Shown: positions 1 to 9,095 of the stretch, piece by piece
How the letters are laid out: the number at the start of each line of letters is the position of its first letter
Position numbering within the stretch: position 1 is the first letter of the stretch
NCBI RefSeq assembly: GCF_017873605.1
Contig: NZ_JAGGKI010000005.1
Location: 1-64,000 of the forward strand
Source: Paenibacillus lactis
GTDB taxonomy: Bacteria; Bacillota; Bacilli; Paenibacillales; Paenibacillaceae
Length of the DNA: 64,000 bases
Direction: 5' to 3'
The notes under the pieces: model-generated
What the model was told of the DNA's origin: nothing
Database searches by the model: none
The model's input: only the letters and a program-made list of their open reading frames with translations
Made by a program: the position numbers and the translations under genes

Positions 1-195
1 TGTATTGAAGCGTTTCACAGTATCCTAAAGCGAGAATTCATTTACAGCAAACCTAAGTTTAAAACAAAAGAGGAAGCCGGGCAGAAGCTGTACCGGTACC
101 TTGAATTTTTTTACAACCGAAAACGTTCTAACAGTACGATTGGGTATATGTCCCCGGTGCGTTTTGAGCAGTGCTATTACGAGTGTATAGCTTAG
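1..195 (+). mobile_element. IS3-family transposase (OrfB) C-terminal tail, cut by window edge
   Basis: Frame 1 is open from the first base to a TAG at 193-195 and reads as the end of an IS3-family (IS150-like) DDE integrase. The tail contains AFHSILKREF and FYNRKRSNSTIGYMSPVRF, where the catalytic-core glutamate (the E of IEAFHS or KRE) and the terminal N-R-x-h-s-s-L/I-G-Y-x-(S/T)-P-x-x-F motif are usual for this family. The gene extends to the left of the window, so it cannot be judged whether the element is intact. It lies directly upstream of an accessory regulator/ABC block and suggests that transposition helped to shape this end. Confidence 0.85.
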
Positions 196-203
196 CTTAG
201 AGG

Positions 204-220
204 TGTCTACTTTCTTGACA
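204..220. repeat. Possible right terminal inverted repeat of the IS3 element
   Basis: TGTCTACTTTCTTGACA lies 9 bases after the transposase stop, where the right end of an IS3-family element is expected. The left end is outside the window, so the match between the two ends cannot be checked. This is inferred from position and general resemblance to IS3 ends. Confidence 0.35.
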
Positions 221-232
221 GAAGAGCATTTG

Positions 233-293
233 GGGACTTGCTCCAGGCATGGCGCTGCTTTTGGCGCCAGCAAGTCCCTTTTCGGGACTTGCT
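233..293. repeat. Triple arm element able to form two competing hairpins
   Basis: GGGACTTGCT occurs at 233-242 and 284-293, with its exact inverse AGCAAGTCCC at 269-278 between them. The middle arm can pair with the left arm (a long hairpin that also contains an inner GGCGC/GCGCC stem) or with the right arm (10-bp stem, 5-base TTTTC loop). The two folds exclude each other. The element sits between the IS remnant and the AraC-type regulator gene, in its probable leader or just upstream. It could be an attenuator-like device, a terminator for the IS transcript or a small palindromic repeat; sequence alone does not decide. Confidence 0.55.
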
Positions 294-408
294 CTGAGCT
301 TGCAGCAGCTTTTGCCGCTCAAAACTCTTTATCCCGAATGGTTGATCCTGTACAATGGATGACGGTACATAGAAGGTAAGCGGATTCAAACATAAAGGAG
401 ATTGCGGC

Positions 409-2655
409 ATGCAGTGGTTGACCTCCCGTTTTTCGGTCCATTCCTTATTTTTCAAAATGCTCATTTATTTTCTGATCGTCATCATCCTGCTTTCCTCCTA
501 TAACATCTGGTCAATGACGTTTTATACGCGGAATGTCCACAACGAGATCGTAAAATACAATTTGACGCTGATCCGGAATACCGTGGACAGCTTCGAGAAA
601 CAGTATACGACTTGGAAGAGCCTGCTCCTTAGCCTTCAGCACAACGAATTCGTGGGGAATATTAACCGGCAAGCCGACAAAGGCGGCAAACAGGCGATCG
701 ATTACCTGCAGGTGGACTTGGTGATGGATCAAATCCGCACGATTGTGACGCAGCCGTTTTATCATTTGCAGAACGTGATGATCTACTATCGAAGCCACTC
801 CTTTCTGCTGGAAAGCGACGGTATGGTGGATGATGACCGGATGTTTAGGCACTATTACGTCAGTGAGCAGTATCCGTACGAGTTTTGGATAAAGGATGCA
901 GACAGGTCAGACGCTTTCCTGCAGGCCCTTCCGAGCAGCGGCTTTACCATTGAGCCCAAGAGCAGCGAGGTTGAACTGCTCCCGCTGGTCAGCCATGTCC
1001 CTGGAAGCCGATGGGAAATTATCGCATTGGTCAATATGAACAGCTGGTATGAATCCTATAAAGGCATGTCCGGCTCCCGCTTTCTGCTGCTTGATCAGGA
1101 CGGAACGCCATTGTTTCAATCCGCCCCATCCTCTATGGATGCCCCGCTGCCTGCATGGAATGGAACATCCGAATGGATTAAGGACAAGGGGAATTACTAT
1201 TTTTTTGAAAAAGGGGACCGCTCGGGTCTTACGTATGTATCCATCATTCCCCATAATGAGCTGAACCGCAGCATCAGCCGCATGAATTGGATCGCGGTGC
1301 TGCTGTTTGCCACGACGCTGCTGATCGGAACGCTGGCATCCTGGTTCTTTACCCGCAACATTAACCGGCCTTTAAAGCAGATGATCACGGGCCTTGGCAA
1401 AACCGAACAGCACCTTTATAAAGGCACCATTTCCGAATTCAACGCGATCGCAAGCCATCTGCAGGGATTGCATCATGAACGCAAGCAGATCAAGGCATGG
1501 ATGGACCATATCAAGCCTCTGCTGACAAGCTATCATTATATGGCTCGCTTCAAAAACATCAACATTGACGCAGCCGCCGCAGCTGAGCTGCCGGTAAGCG
1601 AGGGTGCCTTTATGATCGTTGTGTTCCAGCTAAGGTACAGGCATACTCCCTCGGAACTGCTCGATGAAATGCTGACCAAGGCCACCGGCAAAATCAAAGA
1701 CATTATCAGCCTTCAAGTGCAGGAGGCCTTTCCGTTATCCCATACGCTTCAAATGGACAGCAGAGAGATCTTGTCAATCGTATACACGCAGGAAAGGTCG
1801 GAGCGTCTGCTCGCCTGCCTGAACGGTTTGAAGCGGATATTCGATCAAGACCAAGGCACTTACCTGGTTACGATTGCCGTGTCGTCCGTGTTCCAGCATA
1901 CTTCCCATTTCGATCAGGCCTACACGGAAGCGATGTCGCTGCTGCTTCAAGCGATGCCGGTCGAAGAAACCCAGATTATATGGGAAAAGGCGCCGCGGGA
2001 GGACGTGACCGGCTTTACAGCTGAGCAGGAGCATGAATTTTACGTAAACCTGCAAGCAGGCAATGAAGTCAGCTGCCAACAGCTCATCGATCGGGCGTTT
2101 GATTCGCTTCATTCCCGGGGCGCGACGGCGGATCAGCTGCATCATTTCGCCCTTGCCGTCCTCAGTCGTATCCGAAAAACGATGGCGCTGCTGAACATCG
2201 AATCAAGCCCGCTTCCATCCGATCATCGGCCGCTTGCGCATTGCGTCACTCCCGAACACTACAAACAGGCGCTGCTGAACGAGCTTGCCCGTGCAGCGGA
2301 AGCGATTCGACGAAAGCGAGAAGAAAATTACGATATCATTCAGTTTATTGCCCAGTTTATGGAAAACCATATTTCCGAGGAAATATCACTGGAGCTATTG
2401 GCGGATAAGCTCAACATGTCGCCGACGTATCTGTCCGGCTATATTAAAGAAAAAACCGGCAGCAACTTCAGCGATCATCTACATGCGATCCGCATCCGGA
2501 AAGCGAAGGAGCTTCTCGTAACGACAAATATGCCGGTCCAGGAAGTTGGCGCGCAAATCGGCTATCGTAATGTCACATCCTTTATCCGCATGTTCAAAAA
2601 ATTAACCGGCCAGCCGCCCGGCGATTACCGGAAAACCCATTGGATCCGGAATTAG
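409..2655 (+). CDS. Membrane-bound AraC-family transcriptional regulator with extracellular sensor
   Basis: A 748-residue one-component regulator of the type that accompanies LplABC sugar transporters in Paenibacillus. A first membrane segment lies near residues 17-37, an extracellular sensor region (Cache-like, inferred) near 38-290, and a second membrane helix near 292-314. It is followed by a HAMP-like stretch (FTRNINRPLKQM), a long cytoplasmic linker and a C-terminal AraC double helix-turn-helix from about residue 640 (LELLADKLNMSPTYLSGYIK, then RNVTSFIRMFKKLTGQPPGDYR). No receiver domain is visible. The ATG at 409 follows AAAGGAG at good distance. The gene converges on the ABC cassette at 2676-6154 and ends 20 bases from it, so it is the probable regulator of that cassette; the ligand is unknown. 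Confidence 0.88.
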   Translation: MQWLTSRFSVHSLFFKMLIYFLIVIILLSSYNIWSMTFYTRNVHNEIVKYNLTLIRNTVDSFEKQYTTWKSLLLSLQHNEFVGNINRQADKGGKQAIDYLQVDLVMDQIRTIVTQPFYHLQNVMIYYRSHSFLLESDGMVDDDRMFRHYYVSEQYPYEFWIKDADRSDAFLQALPSSGFTIEPKSSEVELLPLVSHVPGSRWEIIALVNMNSWYESYKGMSGSRFLLLDQDGTPLFQSAPSSMDAPLPAWNGTSEWIKDKGNYYFFEKGDRSGLTYVSIIPHNELNRSISRMNWIAVLLFATTLLIGTLASWFFTRNINRPLKQMITGLGKTEQHLYKGTISEFNAIASHLQGLHHERKQIKAWMDHIKPLLTSYHYMARFKNINIDAAAAAELPVSEGAFMIVVFQLRYRHTPSELLDEMLTKATGKIKDIISLQVQEAFPLSHTLQMDSREILSIVYTQERSERLLACLNGLKRIFDQDQGTYLVTIAVSSVFQHTSHFDQAYTEAMSLLLQAMPVEETQIIWEKAPREDVTGFTAEQEHEFYVNLQAGNEVSCQQLIDRAFDSLHSRGATADQLHHFALAVLSRIRKTMALLNIESSPLPSDHRPLAHCVTPEHYKQALLNELARAAEAIRRKREENYDIIQFIAQFMENHISEEISLELLADKLNMSPTYLSGYIKEKTGSNFSDHLHAIRIRKAKELLVTTNMPVQEVGAQIGYRNVTSFIRMFKKLTGQPPGDYRKTHWIRN

Positions 2656-2675
2656 CAGGCGGCAGTGCCGGCCGT

Positions 2676-3539
2676 TTAACCTTTAACGGAGCCGATCAAT
2701 GCTCCTTTTACGAAATATTTCTGAATGAACGGGTATACCAGCAGGATCGGCACAGTGGACACCATGATGGTGGCAAATTTCAGACCATCCTCCACGACGA
2801 CGATATCGCCGACCACCGGGCCGTCGGTTCCCGTGAATTGCCCGGATAGCACGATGTTTCTCAAGATGACCTGAAGCGGCTGCATATCGGCATCCCGCAG
2901 ATAAAGCAGCGGGCCCATAAAATTATTCCACATGCCGACGGCGTAATACAATCCGATCGTCGCCAGCACCGGCTTGGAAAGCGGCAGCACGATCCGGAAG
3001 AAAATACCGACCTCGGATAAGCCGTCGATTTTGCCCGACTCCTCCAGCTCTTGCGGCATTCCCATGAAGAAGGTTCTCATGATCAGCAGGTTCCAGGTGC
3101 CGACGGCCCCTGGCAGAACCATGCCCCACACCGTATTGACAAAGCCGAGCTCTTTGACCACAAGAAACGTCGGGATCATTCCGCCGTTAAAAAACATCGT
3201 GAAGACGATCATCATAAGAATCGGCTTGCCCATAACCATTTTGGTCTTGGACAATGAGTATGCGCCGAGCGCGGTTACCATCAGGGAAATCGCGGTTCCC
3301 AGCACGACATAGATGAAGGTGTTTTGGTAACCCTTCAGTACCCTTCCATCTTCAAATACATACCGGTACATATCCAAATTAAAGCCTTTTGGCCACAGCC
3401 ATACGGTGCCTGACGCAATCGCTGCCGAATCGCTGAGCGAGACGGCCAGCATATAAATGAACGGATACAGACATGCGGTTACTACGCCCAGCAATATCAA
3501 TGCGTTTAAGACATCGAACCAGTTCCACTTCCATTTCAC
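2676..3539 (-). CDS. Carbohydrate ABC transporter permease, LplC type
   Basis: A 287-residue integral membrane protein with about six hydrophobic segments, beginning with LNALILLGVVTACLYPFIYM. The binding-protein-dependent permease EAA loop is seen as EELEESGKIDGLSEVGIFFR with downstream IVLPLSKPVLATIGLY. It pairs with the LplB-type permease just upstream (15-base gap) to form the channel of a CUT1-type sugar importer. No ATPase gene is present, as is normal for this group, which shares an MsmX-like ATPase encoded elsewhere. Its binding protein gene is frameshifted, so the transporter may not work. The ends PFIQKYFVKGALIGSVKG are typical. Confidence 0.9.
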   Translation of the reverse strand: MKWKWNWFDVLNALILLGVVTACLYPFIYMLAVSLSDSAAIASGTVWLWPKGFNLDMYRYVFEDGRVLKGYQNTFIYVVLGTAISLMVTALGAYSLSKTKMVMGKPILMMIVFTMFFNGGMIPTFLVVKELGFVNTVWGMVLPGAVGTWNLLIMRTFFMGMPQELEESGKIDGLSEVGIFFRIVLPLSKPVLATIGLYYAVGMWNNFMGPLLYLRDADMQPLQVILRNIVLSGQFTGTDGPVVGDIVVVEDGLKFATIMVSTVPILLVYPFIQKYFVKGALIGSVKG

Positions 3540-3554
3540 ATTCCATTCCTCCCT

Positions 3555-4478
3555 CTACCAGATGCTGCTGCCGCTGACCCTTCGGCTGAACCCGTTGGCT
3601 GCAATGATGAAGATAAAGCTGATGATTCCGGTAAACAGATCAATTGCCGTGGCGTAACTGTAATTGCCTTGGGTCAAACCGACGCGATAGACATAGGTGG
3701 AAATGATGTCAGCGGTTTCATACGTGGCCGGGGTTGCAAGCAAATATACTTTTTCAAAGCCGATCTCGAGAATTTTCCCGATATCCAGAATCAGAATGAT
3801 GACGATCGCCGGTGCGATTCCGGGAAGCGTTATGTTCAGCGTCTGCTTCCAGCGATTCGCCCCGTCCATGCGTGCGGCTTCGTATAATTGCGGATCAATC
3901 GCCGTCAAGGCCGCCAAATAAATAATGGTCCCCCAGCCGATATGCTGCCACACGTCCGTCGTTACATAGATGGTTCTGAACCAGGAGGCCTCCACCAGAA
4001 AATTAATGCGTTCAAGACCCAAGGCGCTCAGAAGCTGGTTCACCATCCCTCCGGTAGGCGACAGGAACATGACCGCGATACCCGCCACCACCACATTGGA
4101 TATGAAATGCGGAAGATAGCTGACGGTCTGGACGAACCGCTTCATGAAGGATCTTCGTACCTCATTGATCAGCAGGGCCAAAATAATGGGTGCAGGAAAC
4201 CCGAATAACAGCTTATAGAACCCAAGCAGGAACGTGTTTCTCAGCACGGGCCAAAAGTCGGGGGTATGAAAGAACATACTGAAATACTTGAAGCCGACCC
4301 AATCGCTCTCGGTGATGCCCTTGAACAAATTGTAATCCATGAAGGCGATCGAGACGCCGAAGATGGGAACGTATTTAAAAATGACGTAATACAGAACGCA
4401 TGGGAGCAGCAATAACAGCAAATATTTATCCCGTTTCACTTTGCGCAGAAAGCCCGGGCGGCGGGATGCTTGCAACAT
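3555..4478 (-). CDS. Carbohydrate ABC transporter permease, LplB type
   Basis: A 307-residue permease with the usual opening for LplB proteins: a basic N-terminus, then YLLLLLLPCVLYYVIFKYVP and the GVSIAFMDYN segment. The EAA loop is YEAARMDGANRWKQTLNITL, followed by PGIAPAIVIILIL. It ends with SRRVSGSSIW. It is the first of the two permease genes and lies about 150 bases downstream of the broken binding-protein gene. That gap (4479-4632) is GC-rich with a GGCACCGGCC-type palindrome that might form a processing hairpin. The substrate is not predictable, as no hydrolase or catabolic gene is in this cassette. Confidence 0.9.
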   Translation of the reverse strand: MLQASRRPGFLRKVKRDKYLLLLLLPCVLYYVIFKYVPIFGVSIAFMDYNLFKGITESDWVGFKYFSMFFHTPDFWPVLRNTFLLGFYKLLFGFPAPIILALLINEVRRSFMKRFVQTVSYLPHFISNVVVAGIAVMFLSPTGGMVNQLLSALGLERINFLVEASWFRTIYVTTDVWQHIGWGTIIYLAALTAIDPQLYEAARMDGANRWKQTLNITLPGIAPAIVIILILDIGKILEIGFEKVYLLATPATYETADIISTYVYRVGLTQGNYSYATAIDLFTGIISFIFIIAANGFSRRVSGSSIW

Positions 4479-4632
4479 GAAATCCTCCTTCGTAACGCTT
4501 GATCAAGCTAAGCTGGGATGGGAAGCGCATGGCTGCCACGGACCTGGCCGGCACCGGCCGCGGCCACAAACACCACAGCCGGAACGCCGGCCTAGTGGAA
4601 GCTGCCCAAGTTAATCCCAACCTTGCGTTTTG

Positions 4633-6154
4633 CTATTTTCCTTCATTCACGAATTTTTGCGTCCGCTCGTAAGCGCTCTTGTGCACATCCAGCACTTGCT
4701 GCACGCCCAGCCGGTTCACCTCGGCCACGTAGGCGTCCCATTCGTCCATCTTTTTCTGTCCCAAAATAAATTTTGCTATTTGCTCTTCATGGTACTTCTT
4801 GACGGTTTCTCCCACCATGCTAAGCACTTCATTCTCTTCATTGGTATAGGCCAGCCTCGGCTGCGGTTTCGTTTCATGCTCCGGCGCGATTTTCATAGCT
4901 GCCTGCATTTTGGGTGAATACATCGATTCAAATGCGCTCATATCCAGCACCGTATGGGCGCCGATGGTGGCAATGCCCGTCTTCGTACGCAAGTCGCCGA
5001 ATTCTTTGTAGTCGTCTTTAAACTTACGGACGCCGTTCTGGGTCGTGTAGGTTTCCCCTTCTTTCCCCCAGGTAGCCAGCTCGATTCCTTCCGGCGAGTA
5101 CAGGAAATCCAAATACTGCAGCAGCGTATCCCGCTCCTTCGAATTGGCCGCTACGGCGAACCCGTCGGTCTGGAGTCCTGCAAACACGTTGTGGGATTTA
5201 CCGTCCGGCGTTCCGACAGGCGGCAACATGTAATCGAGGCTGAACTCGGATGCCTTGTCGCCCAGCATGAGCGGCAGCTCATCCATAATGCCGATATAAT
5301 CGCTTGCGATAAACGCTTTATTCTGAAGAAGCAGATCGTTAAACTGCTTGCGCTTATGCGCCATGAAATCCGGTGCGATCAAGCCCTTTGTTCATGTACT
5401 CGACCATGATCCGATAATTGTCCTCCGTCGGTCCGTAGCGCCATTCTTCCTTCTCGTAATCGTAATAATAGCTGCTGCTCGTATTAAACGCCGGCGCCAT
5501 GTTGACCAGTGGGCTTAAACCGTTGAACACGGCGATCGGGAAGCTGTCCGGATACAGCTCTTTCAGTTTTTTGGCAACCGTATAGAGCTCGTCATAAGTC
5601 GTAGGCGGGGTCAAATTATGCTTTTTGAAAATATCATCCCGGTACAGCCAGGATCGCCTGGACTGCTGTTCGAGCCCATACAGCGGCATAAAATAGTTTT
5701 TTCCCTCCGGAGACAGAATCGCTGCCTTGACCTCCGGGTGATCCTCGAGAAACTTCTTGTAATTCGGCATCTTGTCCAAATGCTCGAAGTAATCGACGAA
5801 CGCTCCGCTGGCACCATGGGTGTTCGCGGCGTTCAGGCTGTTGACCATCATCAAATCGGGAATTTCTCCGGATGAAATCGCCAGATTCATCGTCGTTGTA
5901 TAATCGCTCATGACAGGCTGAACTTTAAACGAGATGCCGGTTGCTTCCTTCAAATATTGATAAATCGGCCAATTTTCTTTATAGGGCCAGTTCGTATGGG
6001 AGAAGGTCATCATGTCCAGCGTAATCTCCTTCGTCCCGAGCGCTCCTGCATTTCCCTCCTTTCCTGCTTCACCTTTCGCGCAGCCGCTCAGCAATGCGCC
6101 GGTCAGGACCGCAGCGAGAGCGACCCTCCCCCATTTCCGGTTCCAGAATTTCAT
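4633..6154 (-). pseudogene. Extracellular sugar-binding lipoprotein (LplA type), frameshifted near 5381
   Basis: Two overlapping frames together make one binding protein of about 500 residues. The N-terminal frame (6154 to 5354) has a lipoprotein signal, MKFWNRKWGRVALAAVLTGA then LLSGCAKG, with the lipobox cysteine near residue 25. The C-terminal frame (to 4633) ends GVQQVLDVHKSAYERTQKF. The join is at NKGL/IAPDF: the minus strand reads GGGCTTGATC where GGGCTGATC would restore one frame, so a single extra T (A on plus, 5381-5382) is the lesion. The substrate-binding part of an ABC importer is therefore split. It is either a true recent mutation, since both halves are otherwise undamaged, or a sequencing error. 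Confidence 0.85.
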
Positions 6155-6551
6155 GTAACCCTCTCCTTCATTTCATATGATCTGCCACGCTCGCCCCCCG
6201 CCACCATTTCAGCTTGAAGCTTGGGGCGTTCGTTTACGAGCTTGATTCTATCCGCTGCTTCTCTATTCTGGCTACTTACATTCTTTCCTCTTGCTGCCCG
6301 AACCTGCGATTCTGAAAAAGTGGCAATGATCTGAAATCCGGTCAACTCATCGTCGGCAGCCCGCTTCACGACTGGATTCTTTAGACCAATCCGCCTTCAT
6401 CGAGGAGCTTCTGAATTGACATGTGCCAGGTAAACTTTTACAATACGGACTATACTCGATTGACGAAAATGAGGAAGCACCCTTTTCGTGTGTGCATGAT
6501 GACCGCATATTGTCATTTACCTAATACGCGAAAGTGAGGTGCTTCTTATTT
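6155..6551. other. Divergent intergenic region between the ABC cassette and yifB
   Basis: About 400 bases without a supported gene. It should hold the promoter of the minus-strand ABC cassette and that of yifB. A short open frame on the minus strand (6151-6369) has no recognisable motif and overlaps the ABC gene start. No clear -35/-10 pair with normal spacing could be assigned with confidence. Confidence 0.5.
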
Positions 6552-8159
6552 ATGTATGGAAAGCTGCACAGCGCCTGCCTGCACGGCATCGACGGCGTCG
6601 TTATTCAGGTGGAAGTCGATCTGGCCAACGGACTTCCGCAAACCAGCATTATCGGACTTCCGGATTCCTCCATCCGTGAATCGGTGGAACGGGTCCGTGC
6701 CGCCATCAAAAACTGCGGGTTCGAATATCCTTTGAAGCGGATCACGATTAATCTCGCTCCGGCTGATCTTCGTAAAGAAGGCTCCTCCTTTGACCTGGCC
6801 GTCGCCCTCGGCATATTAATCACTAGTGAACAGCTGGAGTTCAAGGATGCCGCCTCGCTCTTAATCATCGGCGAGCTGGCGCTGGACGGAGCGCTTCGGC
6901 CGATAACCGGCGTGCTGCCGATGGTAGAGCAGGCGAAGCGGGACGGCTTCCGCGGCGTTCTCTTGCCGATGGAGAACGTGCAAGAAGCCTCCTTAATCGG
7001 CGGCATCGAGGTGTACGGCTTGCCGCATTTGAAGGAGCTCGCCGGGGATGATGGGCCAATGCGGTCAAACCCTTCCGGCGCCTCGAAGCTCCCGAGCGCA
7101 GCCGTTTCGCTCTCGCGGCTCCGGTATACCGGGCGTTTAGAACACTCGAACGAGGCGGCTGACCGGAGCCGGGAGGAGCCGCTGGAGGATTACAAGGATG
7201 TGCTCGGCCACCAGCATATCAAGCGGGCGCTCACCATCGCGGCGGCAGGCATGCATAATATTATGCTGATCGGGCCGCCCGGCACCGGAAAGACGATGCT
7301 CATGAAGCGTCTGCCAACCATCCTTCCTCCGCTAGCGGAGGAGGAAGCCCTGACGACTACGAAAATTTTCAGCGCTGCCGGTAAGCTGAAGAAGACTGAG
7401 GGCCTCATGACGAAGCGACCGTTTCGCTCTCCCCATCATACGATATCCGCCGCCGGGCTTATTGGAGGCGGAACGATCCCAAAGCCCGGCGAGGTCAGTC
7501 TTGCCCACAAAGGCATTCTGTTCCTCGATGAGCTGCCCGAGTTCTCCCGGCATGTGCTGGAGGTTCTCCGCCAGCCGCTCGAGGATCGGGAGGTGACGAT
7601 CAGCCGGGCGCGGGCCGTATTTACCTTTCCCGCGCATTTTATGCTCGCTTGCTCGATGAATCCGTGTCCGTGCGGCTATTACGGCAGCGACCATCCGGCA
7701 CAGCAATGCACCTGCAGCGTGGCGAGGATCGCCCAATACCGCGCGCGGATATCCGGCCCCTTAATGGACCGGATCGATCTGCAGGTTGACGTGCCAAGGC
7801 CCAAAGAATGGCCGGGAAGCACGCCGCCGCTGTCCTCGAAGGCGATGCGCGACCAGGTTTATGCCGCCCAGACCATTCAGCTGGAGCGATACCGCCGCCT
7901 TCCGATCCGCTGGAACAGCGAATTGTTCGGCAGCTATTTAAGAACCCACGCTGCACTCGATAAAGCTTCAGCGGAGCTTCTCCAAGTAACGCTCGATTCC
8001 CTGGGGCTCAGCATGCGGGCATATGACCGGATATTGAAGCTGGCACGGACGATTGCGGATCTGGAGGCTTCCGCCGACATCCAGAGCCGCCATGTTGCCG
8101 AAGCCATTCAATACCGCCAGCTGGATCGGCAGTACATCGTTACGGAGGAGCCTCTATAA
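6552..8159 (+). CDS. yifB: YifB/ComM-family Mg-chelatase-like AAA+ ATPase
   Basis: A protein of about 535 residues related to ComM/YifB, a hexameric AAA+ helicase that in other bacteria helps branch migration during natural transformation. The N-terminal domain opens MYGKLHSACLHGIDG and GLPDSSIRESVERVRAAIKN. The AAA+ core has Walker A GPPGTGKT (near residue 245) and Walker B GILFLDELPEF, and the C-terminal MgCh domain has the NPCPCGYYG cysteine motif. An ATG at 6552 fits the family start and has GAGGTG 10 bases upstream; a GTG at 6534 would add six residues. A decayed copy of its 5' part lies at 8739-8903. yraN, its usual neighbour in relatives (inference), is 7 kb away on the other strand. 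Confidence 0.92.
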   Translation: MYGKLHSACLHGIDGVVIQVEVDLANGLPQTSIIGLPDSSIRESVERVRAAIKNCGFEYPLKRITINLAPADLRKEGSSFDLAVALGILITSEQLEFKDAASLLIIGELALDGALRPITGVLPMVEQAKRDGFRGVLLPMENVQEASLIGGIEVYGLPHLKELAGDDGPMRSNPSGASKLPSAAVSLSRLRYTGRLEHSNEAADRSREEPLEDYKDVLGHQHIKRALTIAAAGMHNIMLIGPPGTGKTMLMKRLPTILPPLAEEEALTTTKIFSAAGKLKKTEGLMTKRPFRSPHHTISAAGLIGGGTIPKPGEVSLAHKGILFLDELPEFSRHVLEVLRQPLEDREVTISRARAVFTFPAHFMLACSMNPCPCGYYGSDHPAQQCTCSVARIAQYRARISGPLMDRIDLQVDVPRPKEWPGSTPPLSSKAMRDQVYAAQTIQLERYRRLPIRWNSELFGSYLRTHAALDKASAELLQVTLDSLGLSMRAYDRILKLARTIADLEASADIQSRHVAEAIQYRQLDRQYIVTEEPL

Positions 8160-8268
8160 ATCTGATAGGTTCAAAGCATAGTAGCTGTTGGCGATACTTC
8201 AACTCATATACATAAAGAACTCTCATGGCTGAATGTGCCTTGGAATCTTGCTTATCTATGGAGGGATT

Positions 8269-8625
8269 ATGAAGAGAAAATGGTCAATCATGTTATTCCT
8301 ATTCTTATTAGTTCTGGTTGGATGCTCTTCTTCCGCTGGAAGTTTCCCGTCGAATAACATGATTAAAATAAAAAAAGAGGTATACATTGCAAGCAATGAC
8401 ACAATTCCTAAGGATGAAATAGCCGATCACATAGGTGAGATTGAGGTATCCTCTACAGATGTAAGGGATCATGATGATGATCATATAATAAGCTCCAACT
8501 CCTATGAAGCAGGAACTAGACTATTCAAAATTAAAGATAAGAACCATATGGATATGATTGCAGTAGAAGAGTCTGAAGAACAATATGTGATCGCTTATAA
8601 TACCAAGTATAAAAAGAGTAAGTAA
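8269..8625 (+). CDS. Small predicted lipoprotein of unknown function
   Basis: A 118-residue protein with a clear lipoprotein signal: MKRKWSIMLFLFLLVLVGCS, lipobox LVGC with cysteine at residue 19. The mature part is short, charged and rich in Asp/Glu/Lys (DVRDHDDDHIISS), with no family recognised. GGAGGG ends 3 bases before the ATG at 8269. A frame opening at 8233 would bury the signal peptide, so the internal ATG is preferred. The gene is AT-richer than yifB and lies between yifB and a decayed yifB piece, which supports late arrival. A terminator follows directly. Confidence 0.7.
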   Translation: MKRKWSIMLFLFLLVLVGCSSSAGSFPSNNMIKIKKEVYIASNDTIPKDEIADHIGEIEVSSTDVRDHDDDHIISSNSYEAGTRLFKIKDKNHMDMIAVEESEEQYVIAYNTKYKKSK

Positions 8626-8628
8626 AGA

Positions 8629-8672
8629 AAAAATGCCCCCTTAAGGATAATTTCCTTTTGTGTGGCATTTTT
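8629..8672. terminator. Terminator after the lipoprotein gene
   Basis: AAAAATGCC (8629-8637) pairs with GGCATTTTT (8664-8672), with an inner AAGGA/TCCTT stem. It begins 4 bases after the stop codon and ends in a T-run. Confidence 0.75.
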
Positions 8673-8738
8673 CACTCTCTTTGTGCCAATTGATCCTTGT
8701 CGAGTCAAGGAGATCCTATTGACAGTGTATTCTATTAT

Positions 8739-8903
8739 AGCATTATCGGCCTTCCAGACTCCTCCATTGTGAAACGTGGAACGAGTTCGGACTGCGATCA
8801 AAAACTGATGGGTCGGATTATCTCCTGAATTAATCACGATTTAATCTCGCACCGGCAGGTCTTCGCAAGGAGATCCCCTCCTCTGAACAGGCCTTCGCCC
8901 TCG
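8739..8903 (+). pseudogene. Decayed fragment of a second yifB (comM) copy
   Basis: This stretch aligns base for base with the intact yifB at 6645-6810. Shared words include AGCATTATCGG, CTTCC, CTCCTCCAT, GTGGAACG, ATCAAAAACTG, ATCACGATT, TAATCTCGC and CGCCCTCG. It covers the part encoding SIIGLPDSSI...LAPADLRKEGSSFDLAVAL. It carries several small indels and stops and no start, so it cannot encode a protein. It has the same orientation as the intact gene. It is evidence of an old duplication or an insertion that left a partial target copy. Confidence 0.85.
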
Positions 8904-9044
8904 CAAAGGGCTGCCAAAAATATTCCGAATATCTAGGGTGAGTTGAACTACATATGGAAAGTGAAGCAATATCAATACCATTAACGAAGATTAGTCATAT
9001 TATGAGAGAATTCTCAATCTCCCTAGTTAGTTGAAGAACATAGT

Positions 9045-9083
9045 AAGACCCTGCGAATGTTAAAGTGCAGGGTCTTAACTCTT
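9045..9083 (-). terminator. Terminator of the toxin/immunity-like pair
   Basis: AAGACCCTGC (9045-9054) and GCAGGGTCTT (9067-9076) form a perfect 10-bp stem with a 12-base loop. It lies just beyond the stop of the minus-strand gene at 9096 and can act in both directions. A similar hairpin with CCCTGCA/TGCAGGG stem ends the paralogous gene at 14210. Confidence 0.8.
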
Positions 9084-9095
9084 TTAATTATTTTT

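Noticed and set aside
6151..6369. 72-codon minus-strand frame upstream of the frameshifted lipoprotein
   Set aside because: No ribosome site, no motif, and it overlaps the start of the lipoprotein gene; best read as promoter region.
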